A DNA stretch of 41,811 nt from Clostridia bacterium (GCA_017540175.1 JAFYBN010000072.1:1-41811), one strand, 5' to 3'; shown: positions 1 through 8,915, counted from the stretch's first letter. A program made the numbers and translations. Notes: generated from the sequence alone by a model not told the origin.

Positions 1-296
1 CCTATTCCACGATGTCTGTATTGCGGTAAAACAGCAAGATTATTCAATTCGCATTCCCCATTTTCCTGAATCAGGAGAGAGTAGTATCCGCATAAAACAC
101 CGCCCTCTTCAGCAACAAACATGGGCCTGTGTTCTTGATCCATATGCCAATACAGTCTGTCATCTGAAATAGCGAATGCGGTAAATCTCGGTGCGTTTTC
201 CTTTGTAATTCCGTATTCATCTGCGACAGTCATAAAGCTGCTCCGTATTAAGGTAACGCATGTTGGTATGTCTTCTCGTTTCATTTCCCGTATCAT
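1..296 (-). CDS. GNAT-family N-acetyltransferase, 3' end cut off by the window
   Basis: About 98 residues are visible, starting at an ATG at 296-294 behind a good GGAGG site inside the 33-bp gap after the rlmD-like gene. The stretch LAVLPQYRHRGIG at the cut end matches GNAT motif A, the acetyl-CoA pyrophosphate-binding loop (Q/R-x-x-G-x-G/A), preceded by the usual beta strand. The family transfers an acetyl group from acetyl-CoA to an amine; the substrate cannot be told from the fragment. It lies downstream of the methyltransferase on the same strand and is probably cotranscribed with it. The motif makes the family call fairly sure; the function is unknown. Confidence 0.75.
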   Translation of the reverse strand, partial: MIREMKREDIPTCVTLIRSSFMTVADEYGITKENAPRFTAFAISDDRLYWHMDQEHRPMFVAEEGGVLCGYYSLLIQENGECELNNLAVLPQYRHRGI

Positions 297-329
297 ATTT
301 TTCCTCCATAAATCCTGCGTCTGCCACCC

Positions 330-1661
330 TTATTTCATATGTCTCAGATAGTCTGCATTCTTCGGCTCATACGGCACTGAAATGAAGTCCTTTGTTTGGC
401 GGTACAAGCAGCATACCGTCTCCACATGCCTTGTTGCCGGAAACAGATTCACCGGCACGACGCGGCGGACGGAATAGCCGGCTGCGCAAAGCTCAGCCAG
501 ATCCCGCGCGAGGGTCTGCGGGTTGCAGGACACATAAATCATCCTCTCGGGCGCGAGCTGAAGGATTTCAAGGCGCATGTCCGTCGAAAGCCCCGCACGG
601 GGCGGATCGACGACGAGAAGGGAGGGAGTATTGCCGTTTTTCAGATGACTACGGAAGGATGCAGCATCACCGGCGAAAAACGTGATGTTCCCGACCCCGT
701 TCGCTGCGGCATTCCGGCGGGCGTCTTCCACGGCGTCCGGATTGATTTCCACACCATAGAGAGCCGCATCCGGAAAAGCGCGGGCGAGTGCCAGCCCAAT
801 GATGCCGGAGCCGCAATAAAGATCGACGGCGGAGGAAAACGGCTTCTCCCCGGCAAGGGAGATGACGAGTTCGAGCAGTTTTTCAAACATCGGCGTGTTG
901 ACCTGGCGAAAAGCCCGAACCGAGAAGAGCAAATCAAACCCGGCGATCCGGTCGCGCAGAACGGGGCGCTCGTCCGCGTCAAAAGGAGCGGCAAGGACCT
1001 GACAGATTTCCGGAAATGCGCGTCTCAGCTCCTGTGCGAAACCGTCGAACGCCGCTGCGCGCGCGGCGCATTCCAGCAATACGGTGATTCCATCCGTGCC
1101 GGAGCGGATCTCAAGCACGGAGGGCAGAAGGGAAGAAAGCTTTTCCCCACGTTCGTTCGCAAAACGCACGATGGCGCCGAATACATCGGGACACAGGGAA
1201 CACTCGTGAAACGGCAGGATCGCCGTACCGGACGCTTCGCTGTAACCGAAAATCTTTGCTTCGGGATCGAAGCGGACGCTCATCTTGTTGCGGTAGCCGC
1301 GGCGGGTGCCGGATGAAAGCGTTTCTTCAACCGCGACCTGTCCGAGACCGTTTCTTCTCAGCGCCGCTCGAACGGCGTTTGCCTTAATTCTGTTTTCGAG
1401 ATCGAAGGAAACATGCGCAAGGGAACATCCGCCGCATGTGCCGGTATCCGGGCACAAAGGGTCGATCCGTTCGGAGGATATATGAATCAAATTTAGGCAT
1501 TTGGCGTTTGCGTATCTTTTCCTTCGTTCGATGATTTCGATCTCCGCTCGCTCGCCCGCGACCGTATCCGGAACGAACACGACCATGCCGTCCGAAAGCT
1601 TCGCGATACCGACGCCGTCCTCGTTCATATCGACGATTTCGACCGTTCGAATTTCACCCAT
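330..1661 (-). CDS. rlmD: 23S rRNA (uracil-5-)-methyltransferase, RlmD/RumA-like
   Basis: A 443-residue protein of the TrmA/RumA family, which uses S-adenosylmethionine to make 5-methyluridine in 23S rRNA. Residues 1-60 form a TRAM RNA-binding domain. Cys70, Cys76 and Cys79, with a further Cys near residue 154, fit the [4Fe-4S] cluster of RumA. The SAM loop is DLYCGSGIIG, the substrate motif is DPPRAGL, and the catalytic Cys lies in YVSCNPQTLARD. Length is normal. The ATG start at 1661 has GGGAGG about 7 nt upstream and follows a consensus promoter. Firmicutes often have two or three paralogues (RlmCD, RlmD), so the exact uridine modified is uncertain while the family is clear. Confidence 0.9.
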   Translation of the reverse strand: MGEIRTVEIVDMNEDGVGIAKLSDGMVVFVPDTVAGERAEIEIIERRKRYANAKCLNLIHISSERIDPLCPDTGTCGGCSLAHVSFDLENRIKANAVRAALRRNGLGQVAVEETLSSGTRRGYRNKMSVRFDPEAKIFGYSEASGTAILPFHECSLCPDVFGAIVRFANERGEKLSSLLPSVLEIRSGTDGITVLLECAARAAAFDGFAQELRRAFPEICQVLAAPFDADERPVLRDRIAGFDLLFSVRAFRQVNTPMFEKLLELVISLAGEKPFSSAVDLYCGSGIIGLALARAFPDAALYGVEINPDAVEDARRNAAANGVGNITFFAGDAASFRSHLKNGNTPSLLVVDPPRAGLSTDMRLEILQLAPERMIYVSCNPQTLARDLAELCAAGYSVRRVVPVNLFPATRHVETVCCLYRQTKDFISVPYEPKNADYLRHMK

Positions 1662-1690
1662 GAGAATCCTCCCGTCCGCGTATTGACTTT

Positions 1691-1719
1691 ATTATAATCT
1701 ATTTTCCTCCCCGTGTCAA
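1691..1719 (-). promoter_or_regulatory. consensus sigma-A promoter for the rlmD-like gene
   Basis: On the minus strand TTGACA (1719-1714) and TATAAT (1696-1691) are separated by exactly 17 bp, a perfect match to the housekeeping consensus. Initiation near 1684 would give a leader of about 23 nt. No comparable promoter is visible for the divergent DUF3343 gene. Confidence 0.85.
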
Positions 1720-1791
1720 TTCCTCTGACCGAATCCGTTCCCGGAGCATATCCTGTGGCGAGCCTCAAACCATCGGGAAAGGAAAAAAGAA

Positions 1792-2025
1792 ATGTCGGAA
1801 TGTGTCATCACCATGAAATCACAAACGAACGCGGAAGCGGCCCGCAGAACCGCGTCCGGTATGAGGATCGCCGCGCGCGTCGTCTCTGTTGATCCGCATG
1901 TCACGAAGCACGGCTGCTCTTTCGGGCTGAAGACCTCCTGCGCTGAACTTGACCGACTGAAACGCGCGCTGGATCAAAAGGGAATCGCCTACGGAGAAGT
2001 TATCGGAAGAGGAGGGTTCACTTGA
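1792..2025 (+). CDS. DUF3343 small protein, putative sulfur/selenium carrier
   Basis: A 77-residue protein resembling DUF3343: a ferredoxin-like beta-alpha-beta start (CVITMKSQTNAEAAR), a central Cys42 in a KHGCSFGL context and a closing motif around IAYGEVIGR. DUF3343 proteins are known as neighbours of class V aminotransferase/cysteine desulfurase genes in Clostridia and are suspected to accept or carry persulfide sulfur or selenium; no reaction is proven. Cys42 is the natural candidate acceptor. Its stop codon overlaps the TTG start of the desulfurase by four bases, so the two are translationally coupled. The ATG at 1792 follows a GGAAAGGA run. Confidence 0.7.
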   Translation: MSECVITMKSQTNAEAARRTASGMRIAARVVSVDPHVTKHGCSFGLKTSCAELDRLKRALDQKGIAYGEVIGRGGFT

Positions 2026-3146
2026 ATCTCGTTTATCTCGATCACGCCGCGACGTCCTGGCCGAAGCCGCCCTCCGTTCTGCGCGCCGCGGAGAACGCCA
2101 TGATCACGGCGGGCGGGAACCCGGGGAGAGGCGCGCATCCCCTCTCTGAGGCGGCGGAAGAGCTCGTCTACGCCTGCCGGGAGGAGGCGGCGGAAATGTT
2201 TTGCACTGTGCCGGAGCGCGTGGTCTTCACCGCCGGCGCGACGCACGCTTTGAATACCGCCATCCGCGGGCTCGTGACGCCCGGGAGTCATATCCTCTGT
2301 GACAATTTCTGTCACAACGCGGTGCGCAGATGCGTACTCGCGCTCGTCGACGAAGGAATCGCATCCGCGGATCATTACGACGCGTCGGGAACGGAGGAAG
2401 AAACCCTCGACTCGCTCGAAGAAAATCTCCGACCGGAAACCACGCTTGTGATCGCGACACATCAGTCGAATATCTGCTCGAAAACACTGCCCGTCGAACG
2501 CATCGCGGATTTCTGCACCTGCCGCGGATTGTTCCTTGTGATCGACGCGGCGCAGAGCGGGGGAAGGCTGCCCGTCTCCATGAAAAAACTGCCGAATTCA
2601 GCGGTATGTCTTCCCGGTCACAAGGGGCTTTGCGGTCCCGCGGGCGTCGGTATGCTCCTCTTATCCAAAGAAATGCCCGTCCGCCCGCTTCTCTTCGGCG
2701 GCGCTGGGATCGCGTCCCTCGATCGCGGCATGCCCGAGGAGCTTCCGGAACGGCTCGAAGCCGGGACCCTGCCGGTACCGGCAATCGCGGGTTTGCTCGC
2801 CGGGATGCGGCACGTCCGCGCGCTCGGCATCGACGCGATCCGCGCGTGGGAAGAATCCCTTTCGGCAGAATTCACGGCGGGACTCGGCCGGATCGGAGGC
2901 TTTGCGCTCCACGGTGAGACAAGGGGAAGCACCGTCAGCTTTACGCATCCCTCCCGCTCCCCCGCCAAAATCGGTACGGCGCTCGCGGAGCGGGGGATTT
3001 GCGTTCGGACGGGACTTCATTGCGCGCCCGCAGCCCACAGAACGCTCGGTACGGAATCGAGCGGGACGGTCCGGGTCAGCTTCGGCGCGTCGAACACGCG
3101 ATCGGATGTCGCGGGAATTCTTAAGGCGCTCGCTTCGATTGTCTGA
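2022..3146 (+). CDS. cysteine desulfurase family protein (class V aminotransferase fold)
   Basis: A 374-residue PLP enzyme of the NifS/SufS superfamily that removes sulfur (or selenium) from cysteine (selenocysteine) as an enzyme-bound persulfide. Visible marks are the N-terminal YLDHAATSWPKP, the PLP-phosphate and ring contacts around THQSNICSK and LVIDAAQSGG, the Schiff-base lysine in PGHKGLCGP and the persulfide Cys in RTGLHCAPAAHR near residue 333. The short loop around this Cys is of the SufS/Csd (group II) type. The TTG start at 2022 lies 5 nt after GGAGGG and overlaps the DUF3343 stop, which makes DUF3343 the likely partner. No scaffold genes (sufU, sufB, iscU) are nearby, so a dedicated sulfur or selenium delivery role is possible but unproven. 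Confidence 0.85.
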   Translation: MNLVYLDHAATSWPKPPSVLRAAENAMITAGGNPGRGAHPLSEAAEELVYACREEAAEMFCTVPERVVFTAGATHALNTAIRGLVTPGSHILCDNFCHNAVRRCVLALVDEGIASADHYDASGTEEETLDSLEENLRPETTLVIATHQSNICSKTLPVERIADFCTCRGLFLVIDAAQSGGRLPVSMKKLPNSAVCLPGHKGLCGPAGVGMLLLSKEMPVRPLLFGGAGIASLDRGMPEELPERLEAGTLPVPAIAGLLAGMRHVRALGIDAIRAWEESLSAEFTAGLGRIGGFALHGETRGSTVSFTHPSRSPAKIGTALAERGICVRTGLHCAPAAHRTLGTESSGTVRVSFGASNTRSDVAGILKALASIV

Positions 3147-3243
3147 ACGCCGTCCCGCGGCGCGCCCTGCCGCGGCATCTGAATTCCTCCGCGATAAAAA
3201 GATCAAACGAAACCCAAAATCACCTGAAATTCACGGGATGTTC

Positions 3244-3272
3244 TTGACTTCGTGACGGAAATCGTGTATAAT
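3244..3272 (+). promoter_or_regulatory. sigma-A promoter for the 107-residue protein
   Basis: TTGACT (3244-3249) and TATAAT (3267-3272) are spaced by 17 bp. Transcription should begin near 3279, which excludes a start codon at 3252 or 3279 for the downstream gene and favours the ATG at 3309. Confidence 0.8.
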
Positions 3273-3308
3273 ATCCCTATGATCTTAAGCGAAGGAAAGG
3301 ATTATGGT

Positions 3309-3632
3309 ATGGCAGACTGGATCGTAAACAAAGCGGACGTCAAATCGACCGTGGACGGCAATTTCATTCTGTATCGCAACCGTCCGCTCGTGCGTGAAGA
3401 CAACATCATTTGCTACGGCAATGTGTCCGACCCTTACATCGTGCAGATGGTCATCATGTCGGAAAAGGAATTCAAAGGACATAAGGTCCCCGATCAGATT
3501 TATGTTCAGCTTCTCAGCACCGACACCTCGAAGCCCATGAGCGCGCGTGTCGTCAAGGAAAGCATGAAAAGCGGCATGAACGACGCTCTGGACGTCGGCG
3601 TCGCATGGCTCGAACGCTATCTGGCTTCGTAA
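3309..3632 (+). CDS. conserved-looking small cytosolic protein of unknown function
   Basis: A 107-residue protein starting MADWIVNKADVK. I do not recognise a family. It has no signal peptide, membrane segment or cysteine cluster; composition is soluble with alternating beta and alpha segments and a C-terminal amphipathic helix ending in WLERYLAS. The start is set by the promoter at 3244-3272 and the GGAAAGG site at 3293-3299; upstream in-frame ATGs fall at or before the transcription start. It has its own promoter and a following terminator, so it is a monocistronic, probably well expressed gene. Codon use matches its neighbours. Confidence 0.75.
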   Translation: MADWIVNKADVKSTVDGNFILYRNRPLVREDNIICYGNVSDPYIVQMVIMSEKEFKGHKVPDQIYVQLLSTDTSKPMSARVVKESMKSGMNDALDVGVAWLERYLAS

Positions 3633-3656
3633 AGCCGATTGAAATGATTTGCTTGA

Positions 3657-3714
3657 GAAAAGGCTGCAGCCGCTTCTCCCGTGAAAACGGGGAAAACGGT
3701 TCAGCCTTTTTTGC
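3657..3714. terminator. bidirectional terminator between convergent genes
   Basis: AAAAGGCTG and CAGCCTTTTTT form the outer stem, with an inner CCCGT/ACGGG hairpin. T-runs on both ends would stop the small gene on the plus strand and the ABC operon on the minus strand. Confidence 0.75.
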
Positions 3715-3733
3715 GTTATGTGTCCGAGATCGG

Positions 3734-5959
3734 TTACGACGCCGGGCGCGCCTGTTTTTTCGAAGGCATCCTGGACATCTGCCGCTGTGCCATGACGAGT
3801 CCGTAGTAAATCCCCTGCTTGCGCATCAACTCGTCGTGCGTGCCTATTTCGGCGAGTTCGCCCTTGTCGAGCACGAGAATGCGGTTGGCGTTGCGCAGCG
3901 TGGAGAGGCGGTGCGCGATGGCGAGGGTCGTGCGGTCGGCGGTGAGCTTCTGCAGCGCGTCCTGAATCTGCTTTTCCGTCTCGGTGTCGAGCGCGGCGGT
4001 CGCCTCGTCGAGGATCAGGATCCGCGGGTCGTGGAGCAGGGCGCGGGCGATCGCCACTCTCTGCCGTTCGCCGCCGGACAGCGTGTGTCCGCGCTCGCCG
4101 ACCTTCGTGTTGTACGCGTTCGGCAGCTTCATGATAAAGCCGTGCGCTCCGGCGATCTTCGCCGCCGTGATGACCTCGTCGCGTGTGGCGGTCGGCTTGG
4201 CGTAGGCGATGTTGTCATAGATCGTTCCGGAGAAGAGGAAGGTTTCCTGCAGCACCACGCCGATCTGAGACCGGAGAGAATCCTGCGAAATGTCCCGGAT
4301 GTCGATGCCGTCGATGCGGATCGCGCCCTCCGTCACATCGTACATGCGCATCACCAGATTGATGAGGGTGGATTTTCCGACGCCGGATTTGCCGACGATG
4401 CCGATCATCTCCCCGGGCTTGATTTCCACGCTGATGTGCTTCAGAACGGTCGATGTTTTATCATAACCGAAGGATACGTTGTCAAGGGTGATCGTACCGT
4501 CGATGCGGTGATCGATCGCGTCCGTTTTATCCGCGATATCCACGCTTTCGTCCACCACGTCGAAGATCTTCACGATCGAGGTCATGGTGCGGGTCAGACG
4601 GCGGGGGAGCCACGAGAGCCAGCGGAGCGGACCGTAGATGATGCTGACGTAAGCGGAAAACTGGCTCATTTCACCCAGCGTCATCGTTCCGCCGATGATC
4701 TTGTTGCCGACGTAATAAAGCAGGAAGTATTCGCCGACGCTCATGAGGAAGTTGAGAAAGGGCTGGATCTTCGCGAAGAAGTGTTCGGTGAGGATCCGCG
4801 TATCTCTGAGATCGCGAGAAACCTTGTCAAAGCGGCTGATCTCACGCTTTTCCATGCCGAACGCCTTCACGACGCGGATGCCGGAGAAGGTATCGTGCAG
4901 GATGGAATTCTCGCGCGAATCGAGCTGCCAGCCGCGGTGGAAGACGTGCCGCATGAAGCTGTGGAAGAGCCGGTAACTGCTGATGACGATCGGCGTCGGC
5001 AGAATGATCATCAGCGCGAGCCGCCAGTCGTAAGAAAAGAGGTAGATGCTCACGGCGAGCAGGATCAGAATCTGCTCCGTCATCGCGCCGAGATCGTTCG
5101 AGATGAAGCGGGAAAGCTCTCCCGTATCGTTCGAGACGCGGTTCATCAGCTCGCCCGAAGTGCGCTTCGAAATACGCGCGATGGACATCTTCTGGATCTT
5201 GTCGAAAACAAGCTCCCGCAGGGTGACGGTGATCCGGTTGCTCGCTCGGATGAGGAAGATGCTGCGGGTCATGCCGAGCAGCTTCTGCAGAATGTATACG
5301 CCGAACATGGCAGCGATCACGGCGAGATAACCCGCGAGCTTCGGCATTTCCGCCGCCTTGATGTAATCGTCCACGAGGATGCGGTTGATGTACGGCGGGA
5401 CGAGGTTGATCGCGGCGATGACGAAATAGAAAGCGATGGAGAGATAAATCAGGTGATGACTGGATTTCGAGATATCCCACAGCCGCTTGATATAATGCTT
5501 TTTGTCGACACAGTGCTCGCAGACGTTTGAGCCGGGCCGGTATTGACGGTGGCAGATCGGGCATCGGTTGTCGATTTCTTTTTCATAGTCGTAGCTGATC
5601 TCCCCGCCCTCGAGAAAGCGTGAAATCTCCTTTGCCGCCGCCGCGTAGAGATCGACATACTGGTTATCCGCGCGACAGAGAATGTGCCAGCTTCCGTCTT
5701 TTTTCCGATATTCGAGGAAGCAGCAGCCGATCCCCTTACGCAGAGCGACTTCCTCGAGCTCCGACAGGGGGATGTCCCCGGTCTTTTCACCGTCCGCAAA
5801 GACAAGGATGCGGTCCTTTGTGAGAAGGGCGATCCCGTCCGTGCGTCTTTTCTTTGCCGTCGGCGTCAGATTGAAATCGACCGGAAGCAGAATATCTTCT
5901 TCTTTAAGCTCCGGCGCGAGCTGCCTGACGCGGGCAGTCAGCGTTTTTCTGTTTTCCAT
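3734..5959 (-). CDS. ABC exporter half-transporter with N-terminal extra domain and zinc ribbon
   Basis: A 741-residue fused permease/ATPase. Residues 1-125 form a beta-rich cytosolic domain of unknown family. Cys133, Cys136, Cys147 and Cys150 make a CxxC-x10-CxxC zinc ribbon. Six membrane helices follow (about 165-460), and the ATPase has Walker A GKSGVGKST, signature LSGGERQRVAIARA and Walker B ILILDEAT with the catalytic Glu. Typical half-exporters are near 580 residues, so about 150 are additional. It is third in the operon ABC-DUF1854-ABC and probably pairs with the 777-residue exporter at 6528-8861. Both Walker B glutamates are intact, so both ATP sites could be active. I recall such DUF1854 trios annotated as cyanophycin-associated in proteobacteria; no cyanophycin gene is visible here and the substrate is unknown. 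Confidence 0.9.
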   Translation of the reverse strand: MENRKTLTARVRQLAPELKEEDILLPVDFNLTPTAKKRRTDGIALLTKDRILVFADGEKTGDIPLSELEEVALRKGIGCCFLEYRKKDGSWHILCRADNQYVDLYAAAAKEISRFLEGGEISYDYEKEIDNRCPICHRQYRPGSNVCEHCVDKKHYIKRLWDISKSSHHLIYLSIAFYFVIAAINLVPPYINRILVDDYIKAAEMPKLAGYLAVIAAMFGVYILQKLLGMTRSIFLIRASNRITVTLRELVFDKIQKMSIARISKRTSGELMNRVSNDTGELSRFISNDLGAMTEQILILLAVSIYLFSYDWRLALMIILPTPIVISSYRLFHSFMRHVFHRGWQLDSRENSILHDTFSGIRVVKAFGMEKREISRFDKVSRDLRDTRILTEHFFAKIQPFLNFLMSVGEYFLLYYVGNKIIGGTMTLGEMSQFSAYVSIIYGPLRWLSWLPRRLTRTMTSIVKIFDVVDESVDIADKTDAIDHRIDGTITLDNVSFGYDKTSTVLKHISVEIKPGEMIGIVGKSGVGKSTLINLVMRMYDVTEGAIRIDGIDIRDISQDSLRSQIGVVLQETFLFSGTIYDNIAYAKPTATRDEVITAAKIAGAHGFIMKLPNAYNTKVGERGHTLSGGERQRVAIARALLHDPRILILDEATAALDTETEKQIQDALQKLTADRTTLAIAHRLSTLRNANRILVLDKGELAEIGTHDELMRKQGIYYGLVMAQRQMSRMPSKKQARPAS

Positions 5960-5970
5960 CCCATCCTCCG

Positions 5971-6516
5971 TCAGAGAAACAGCTCGATCTTTTTGAAGCT
6001 CTTGTGGTCGAGGGCTTCGATATCGGGGATCTCGTACCGGTTGCCGTCAATGTCGCTTGCGAAAATGCGCGTGCCGCTCACTTTCAGCAGATTGGAAAAC
6101 GTATCCCGCATGGTGAATTCGATCTCACCTTCCTCGGTTTCGACTTTCCAGTAGGAGTAGCCGAATTTGTCCTTGACCGAAAGGATCTTTTTGATCACGG
6201 GCGTATAGTATTTGCGCTCGAGCTCGGCGCGGAGCAGGGAAGCGGTCTCTTCGTCAAAGTCGTCCACGGAGCTGATCATGCCGAGTTCCTTCGTGTCCGC
6301 GTCCAGCACGGAAATGTAGGCGAAGGGAAAATCAAAGGGAAACGCCCTGTGCAGGAAGATGCGGTCCCAGGTCTTTTCCTCCGCGACGCCCTCTTCGTTC
6401 GGGAGGGTCGCCGTCATTTTGATGAAATCGCTCGATTTTTCGAATTTCGCGTTGTCCTTCGTGATGTACGTGACGGAAACGACCTCTTTCAGCGCCGTTC
6501 TGTTCTGTTCAGCCAT
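5971..6516 (-). CDS. DUF1854 domain protein
   Basis: A 181-residue soluble protein. The pattern around DRIFLHRAFPFDFPFAYISV, then LGMI, the ERKYYTPVIKKI helix and the C-terminal IPDIEALDHKSFKKIE fits DUF1854, a family encoded beside ABC exporters. It has no signal peptide or membrane helix. It lies 11 bp from each exporter gene, so the three should be made together and probably act together, perhaps as a regulatory or adaptor subunit on the cytosolic face. That role is inference; the biochemical function of DUF1854 is not known to me. The start has GGAGG at normal distance. Confidence 0.8.
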   Translation of the reverse strand: MAEQNRTALKEVVSVTYITKDNAKFEKSSDFIKMTATLPNEEGVAEEKTWDRIFLHRAFPFDFPFAYISVLDADTKELGMISSVDDFDEETASLLRAELERKYYTPVIKKILSVKDKFGYSYWKVETEEGEIEFTMRDTFSNLLKVSGTRIFASDIDGNRYEIPDIEALDHKSFKKIELFL

Positions 6517-6527
6517 ATTCGCCTCCG

Positions 6528-8861
6528 TTATTCTTCGATGCCGATGTTCTTCATGGCTTCGATCTGCAAGCGGTAAAGATTATAGTAAATGCCCTTTTGG
6601 GCGATCAGCTCGGCGTGGGTTCCCGCCTCCGGGATCTTCCCGTTTTCGATGACGATGAGCTTGTCCGCGTCGCGGAGCGTGGAGAGCCGGTGCGCGATGG
6701 TGATCGTGGTGCGTCCTTCGGAGAGCCGCTCGAGAGCCGTCTGGATCTTGCGTTCGGTTTCGGTATCCATGGCGGCGGTCGCCTCATCGAGGATCAGAAT
6801 CTTCGGATTGCGCAGGATCGCGCGGGCGATGGACACGCGTTGGCGTTCGCCGCCGGAGAGATCCTTGTGGCCGAAGCCGATGACCGTGGCGTAAGCGTCC
6901 GGCAGCTGGATGATGAAATCATGCGCGCCAGCGATTTTCGCCGCTTCGATGACCTCCTCCTCCGTCGCGTCCGGCCGGGCGTAGCGGATGTTGTCAAGGA
7001 TGGATCCCATGAAGAGGTAGGTTTCCTGCGAGACGATGGCGACGTTCTGTCTGAGATCGTCGTAAGCGAGCTTCCTCACGTCGATTCCGTCGATCAGGAT
7101 GGAACCGTTTTCCGTATCGTAAAGCCGTATGAGAAGATTTGCCAGCGTGGATTTTCCCGCGCCCGTGTGTCCGACGATGCCCAGCGCTTCGCCCGGTTCT
7201 ACAAGGAAGGAGACGCCGTCTATGACTTTGCGGTTTTTCTCATAGGAGAAATCGACGTTTTTGAATTCGACCTGTCCGCGGCATACGCCGTCCGGGAAGT
7301 GCTCGGGGTTCTCCGCCTCCTGCACGTCCGGCTTCGCGTCCATGATTTCCACCAGACGGCTCATCGCGTTGAGGCTGTCCGTGAACTCGTAGATCATGTT
7401 GACGAAGCTGCCGAGCGGGGAGAGGATCATGTTCATGTACGCGATGAAGACGAGAAGCGTGCCGTAGGTCATCGTGCCCCGGATGACCATCCAACCGCCC
7501 GCGCCGAGCATGATGAGATTGCTGATGTAAATGCAGAGATCCATGAAGGGGAAGGCGACCGTGGCGAACGTGGAGGTGTCGATCTCGGCGCTGGCGAGCG
7601 CGCGGCTCGATTTGTCGAAGCGTACGGTTTCATCCTTTTCCTTGGAAAACGCCTTGACGACGCGCATGCCGGTGAGGATATCGGAAAGCACGGCGTTCAT
7701 CTGACGGGAACGCGTCCAGCGCTTGATGTGGAATTTGTCCATCTTGCGGAACAGATACCGCATCCCGAAGAAGAAGAGAGGGACGGTCACGACGGTCAGA
7801 AGCGTGAGGAACGCGTTTTTGACGAGCAGAATCACAAGAATGGCGACGATCTGCACGATGTTCACGAGATAGAAGGGAACACCGTCGCAGAAGAACCAGT
7901 AAATTGTGTTCGCGTCGCGCGTGACCTGCGTCATCAGACCGCCGGTCTGGCGGTTGGTGAAGAAGGACAGGGACAGCTTCTCGATGGATGAGAAGATCAC
8001 TTTTTTCAAATCGTAGATCACGTTCGCCGCGATGGTGGTCGTGACAAGGCTGTGGATCACGTTGAAAAACACGTTGAGAAGGCGCGTTCCGATGATGATG
8101 AGGAGAACGAGCAAAATCTGTCCGTAGAACTCGCCCGATTTGTCAAGGACCTCGTCATAATAGAACTCAGAGGAGATGTACGGAGCGAGAACGCCGAGCG
8201 CGCTCGTAAGGATCAGCATCAGAATGAGGAGCACGATCTCTTTTTTGTATTTCAGAACAAATTCCCCGCAGCGCGCGATGATATGACTCTTATCCATGCA
8301 CTTCGGGCAGAGCTTGCGTTCTTCGTCGATGTAGCGCGTTCCGCATTTCGGGCAGAACATGCTGTCCCGGCCGTGCGAAGCGTGTTCGTCCGGCGTGATT
8401 TTCCCGTCCTTCTTAAACTCCCCGAGGAAGCGGGAAAAGGTATAGAAATCGGATTTATAAGAATTCGAAAGATTCGCGAGCAGGATATAGTCGCCGCTCT
8501 CCGTTTTCGCGGTGAAGCGGCAGGACGCGATCTGCTCCTCTACCTTGAAGTCCGAGAGGGCAGACAGGGAAAAAACATCGTATTCATCCGTCTCAAATCG
8601 CCTCTCAAGACGATTTTTGCGGGTGAAAATCGTCGTTCCGGGGCGTCGGAACAGAGATACCGCGCCGGAGATCGAAATCAGATCGTCGTCCCCGCAGAGC
8701 AGGAGATAGGTATCCGAACGGGTCATATTGAGGCTGAGATCGGATTTCACGCAGAGCCGCACATGATCGAGGGGGATGCCTTTGTCTTCCAGTACCGGCA
8801 CGAGGTCGTCGGGAAGCGCCGACGGATTGCTCGCGTCGAAATACCATTTCTTTTCCGTCAT
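6528..8861 (-). CDS. ABC exporter half-transporter with N-terminal extra domain and zinc ribbon
   Basis: A 777-residue fused permease/ATPase and the first gene of the operon. Residues 1-155 are a beta-rich domain similar in layout to that of the partner exporter. A zinc ribbon follows with Cys170, Cys173, Cys185 and Cys188 (CPKCGTRY, CPKCMDK). The membrane domain spans about 205-490, followed by an ATPase with Walker A GHTGAGKST, LSGGERQRVSIARA and ILILDEAT. All catalytic motifs are intact. Expected location is the cytoplasmic membrane with the extra domains in the cytosol. A consensus promoter at 8916-8944 drives the operon. The exporter class is certain; the cargo is not known. Confidence 0.9.
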   Translation of the reverse strand: MTEKKWYFDASNPSALPDDLVPVLEDKGIPLDHVRLCVKSDLSLNMTRSDTYLLLCGDDDLISISGAVSLFRRPGTTIFTRKNRLERRFETDEYDVFSLSALSDFKVEEQIASCRFTAKTESGDYILLANLSNSYKSDFYTFSRFLGEFKKDGKITPDEHASHGRDSMFCPKCGTRYIDEERKLCPKCMDKSHIIARCGEFVLKYKKEIVLLILMLILTSALGVLAPYISSEFYYDEVLDKSGEFYGQILLVLLIIIGTRLLNVFFNVIHSLVTTTIAANVIYDLKKVIFSSIEKLSLSFFTNRQTGGLMTQVTRDANTIYWFFCDGVPFYLVNIVQIVAILVILLVKNAFLTLLTVVTVPLFFFGMRYLFRKMDKFHIKRWTRSRQMNAVLSDILTGMRVVKAFSKEKDETVRFDKSSRALASAEIDTSTFATVAFPFMDLCIYISNLIMLGAGGWMVIRGTMTYGTLLVFIAYMNMILSPLGSFVNMIYEFTDSLNAMSRLVEIMDAKPDVQEAENPEHFPDGVCRGQVEFKNVDFSYEKNRKVIDGVSFLVEPGEALGIVGHTGAGKSTLANLLIRLYDTENGSILIDGIDVRKLAYDDLRQNVAIVSQETYLFMGSILDNIRYARPDATEEEVIEAAKIAGAHDFIIQLPDAYATVIGFGHKDLSGGERQRVSIARAILRNPKILILDEATAAMDTETERKIQTALERLSEGRTTITIAHRLSTLRDADKLIVIENGKIPEAGTHAELIAQKGIYYNLYRLQIEAMKNIGIEE

Positions 8862-8915
8862 GAAAACCTCGATTACAAAAATAGTTCCGTGTCGTTTCAG
8901 ACCATAACCTTTGCC

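Noticed and set aside
3252-3308. Upstream start codon for the 107-residue protein
   Set aside because: It lies before or at the expected transcription start of the TTGACT/TATAAT promoter.
3605-5530. 641-residue plus-strand open frame
   Set aside because: It is antisense to the ABC exporter with all its motifs; long antisense frames are usual at this GC content.
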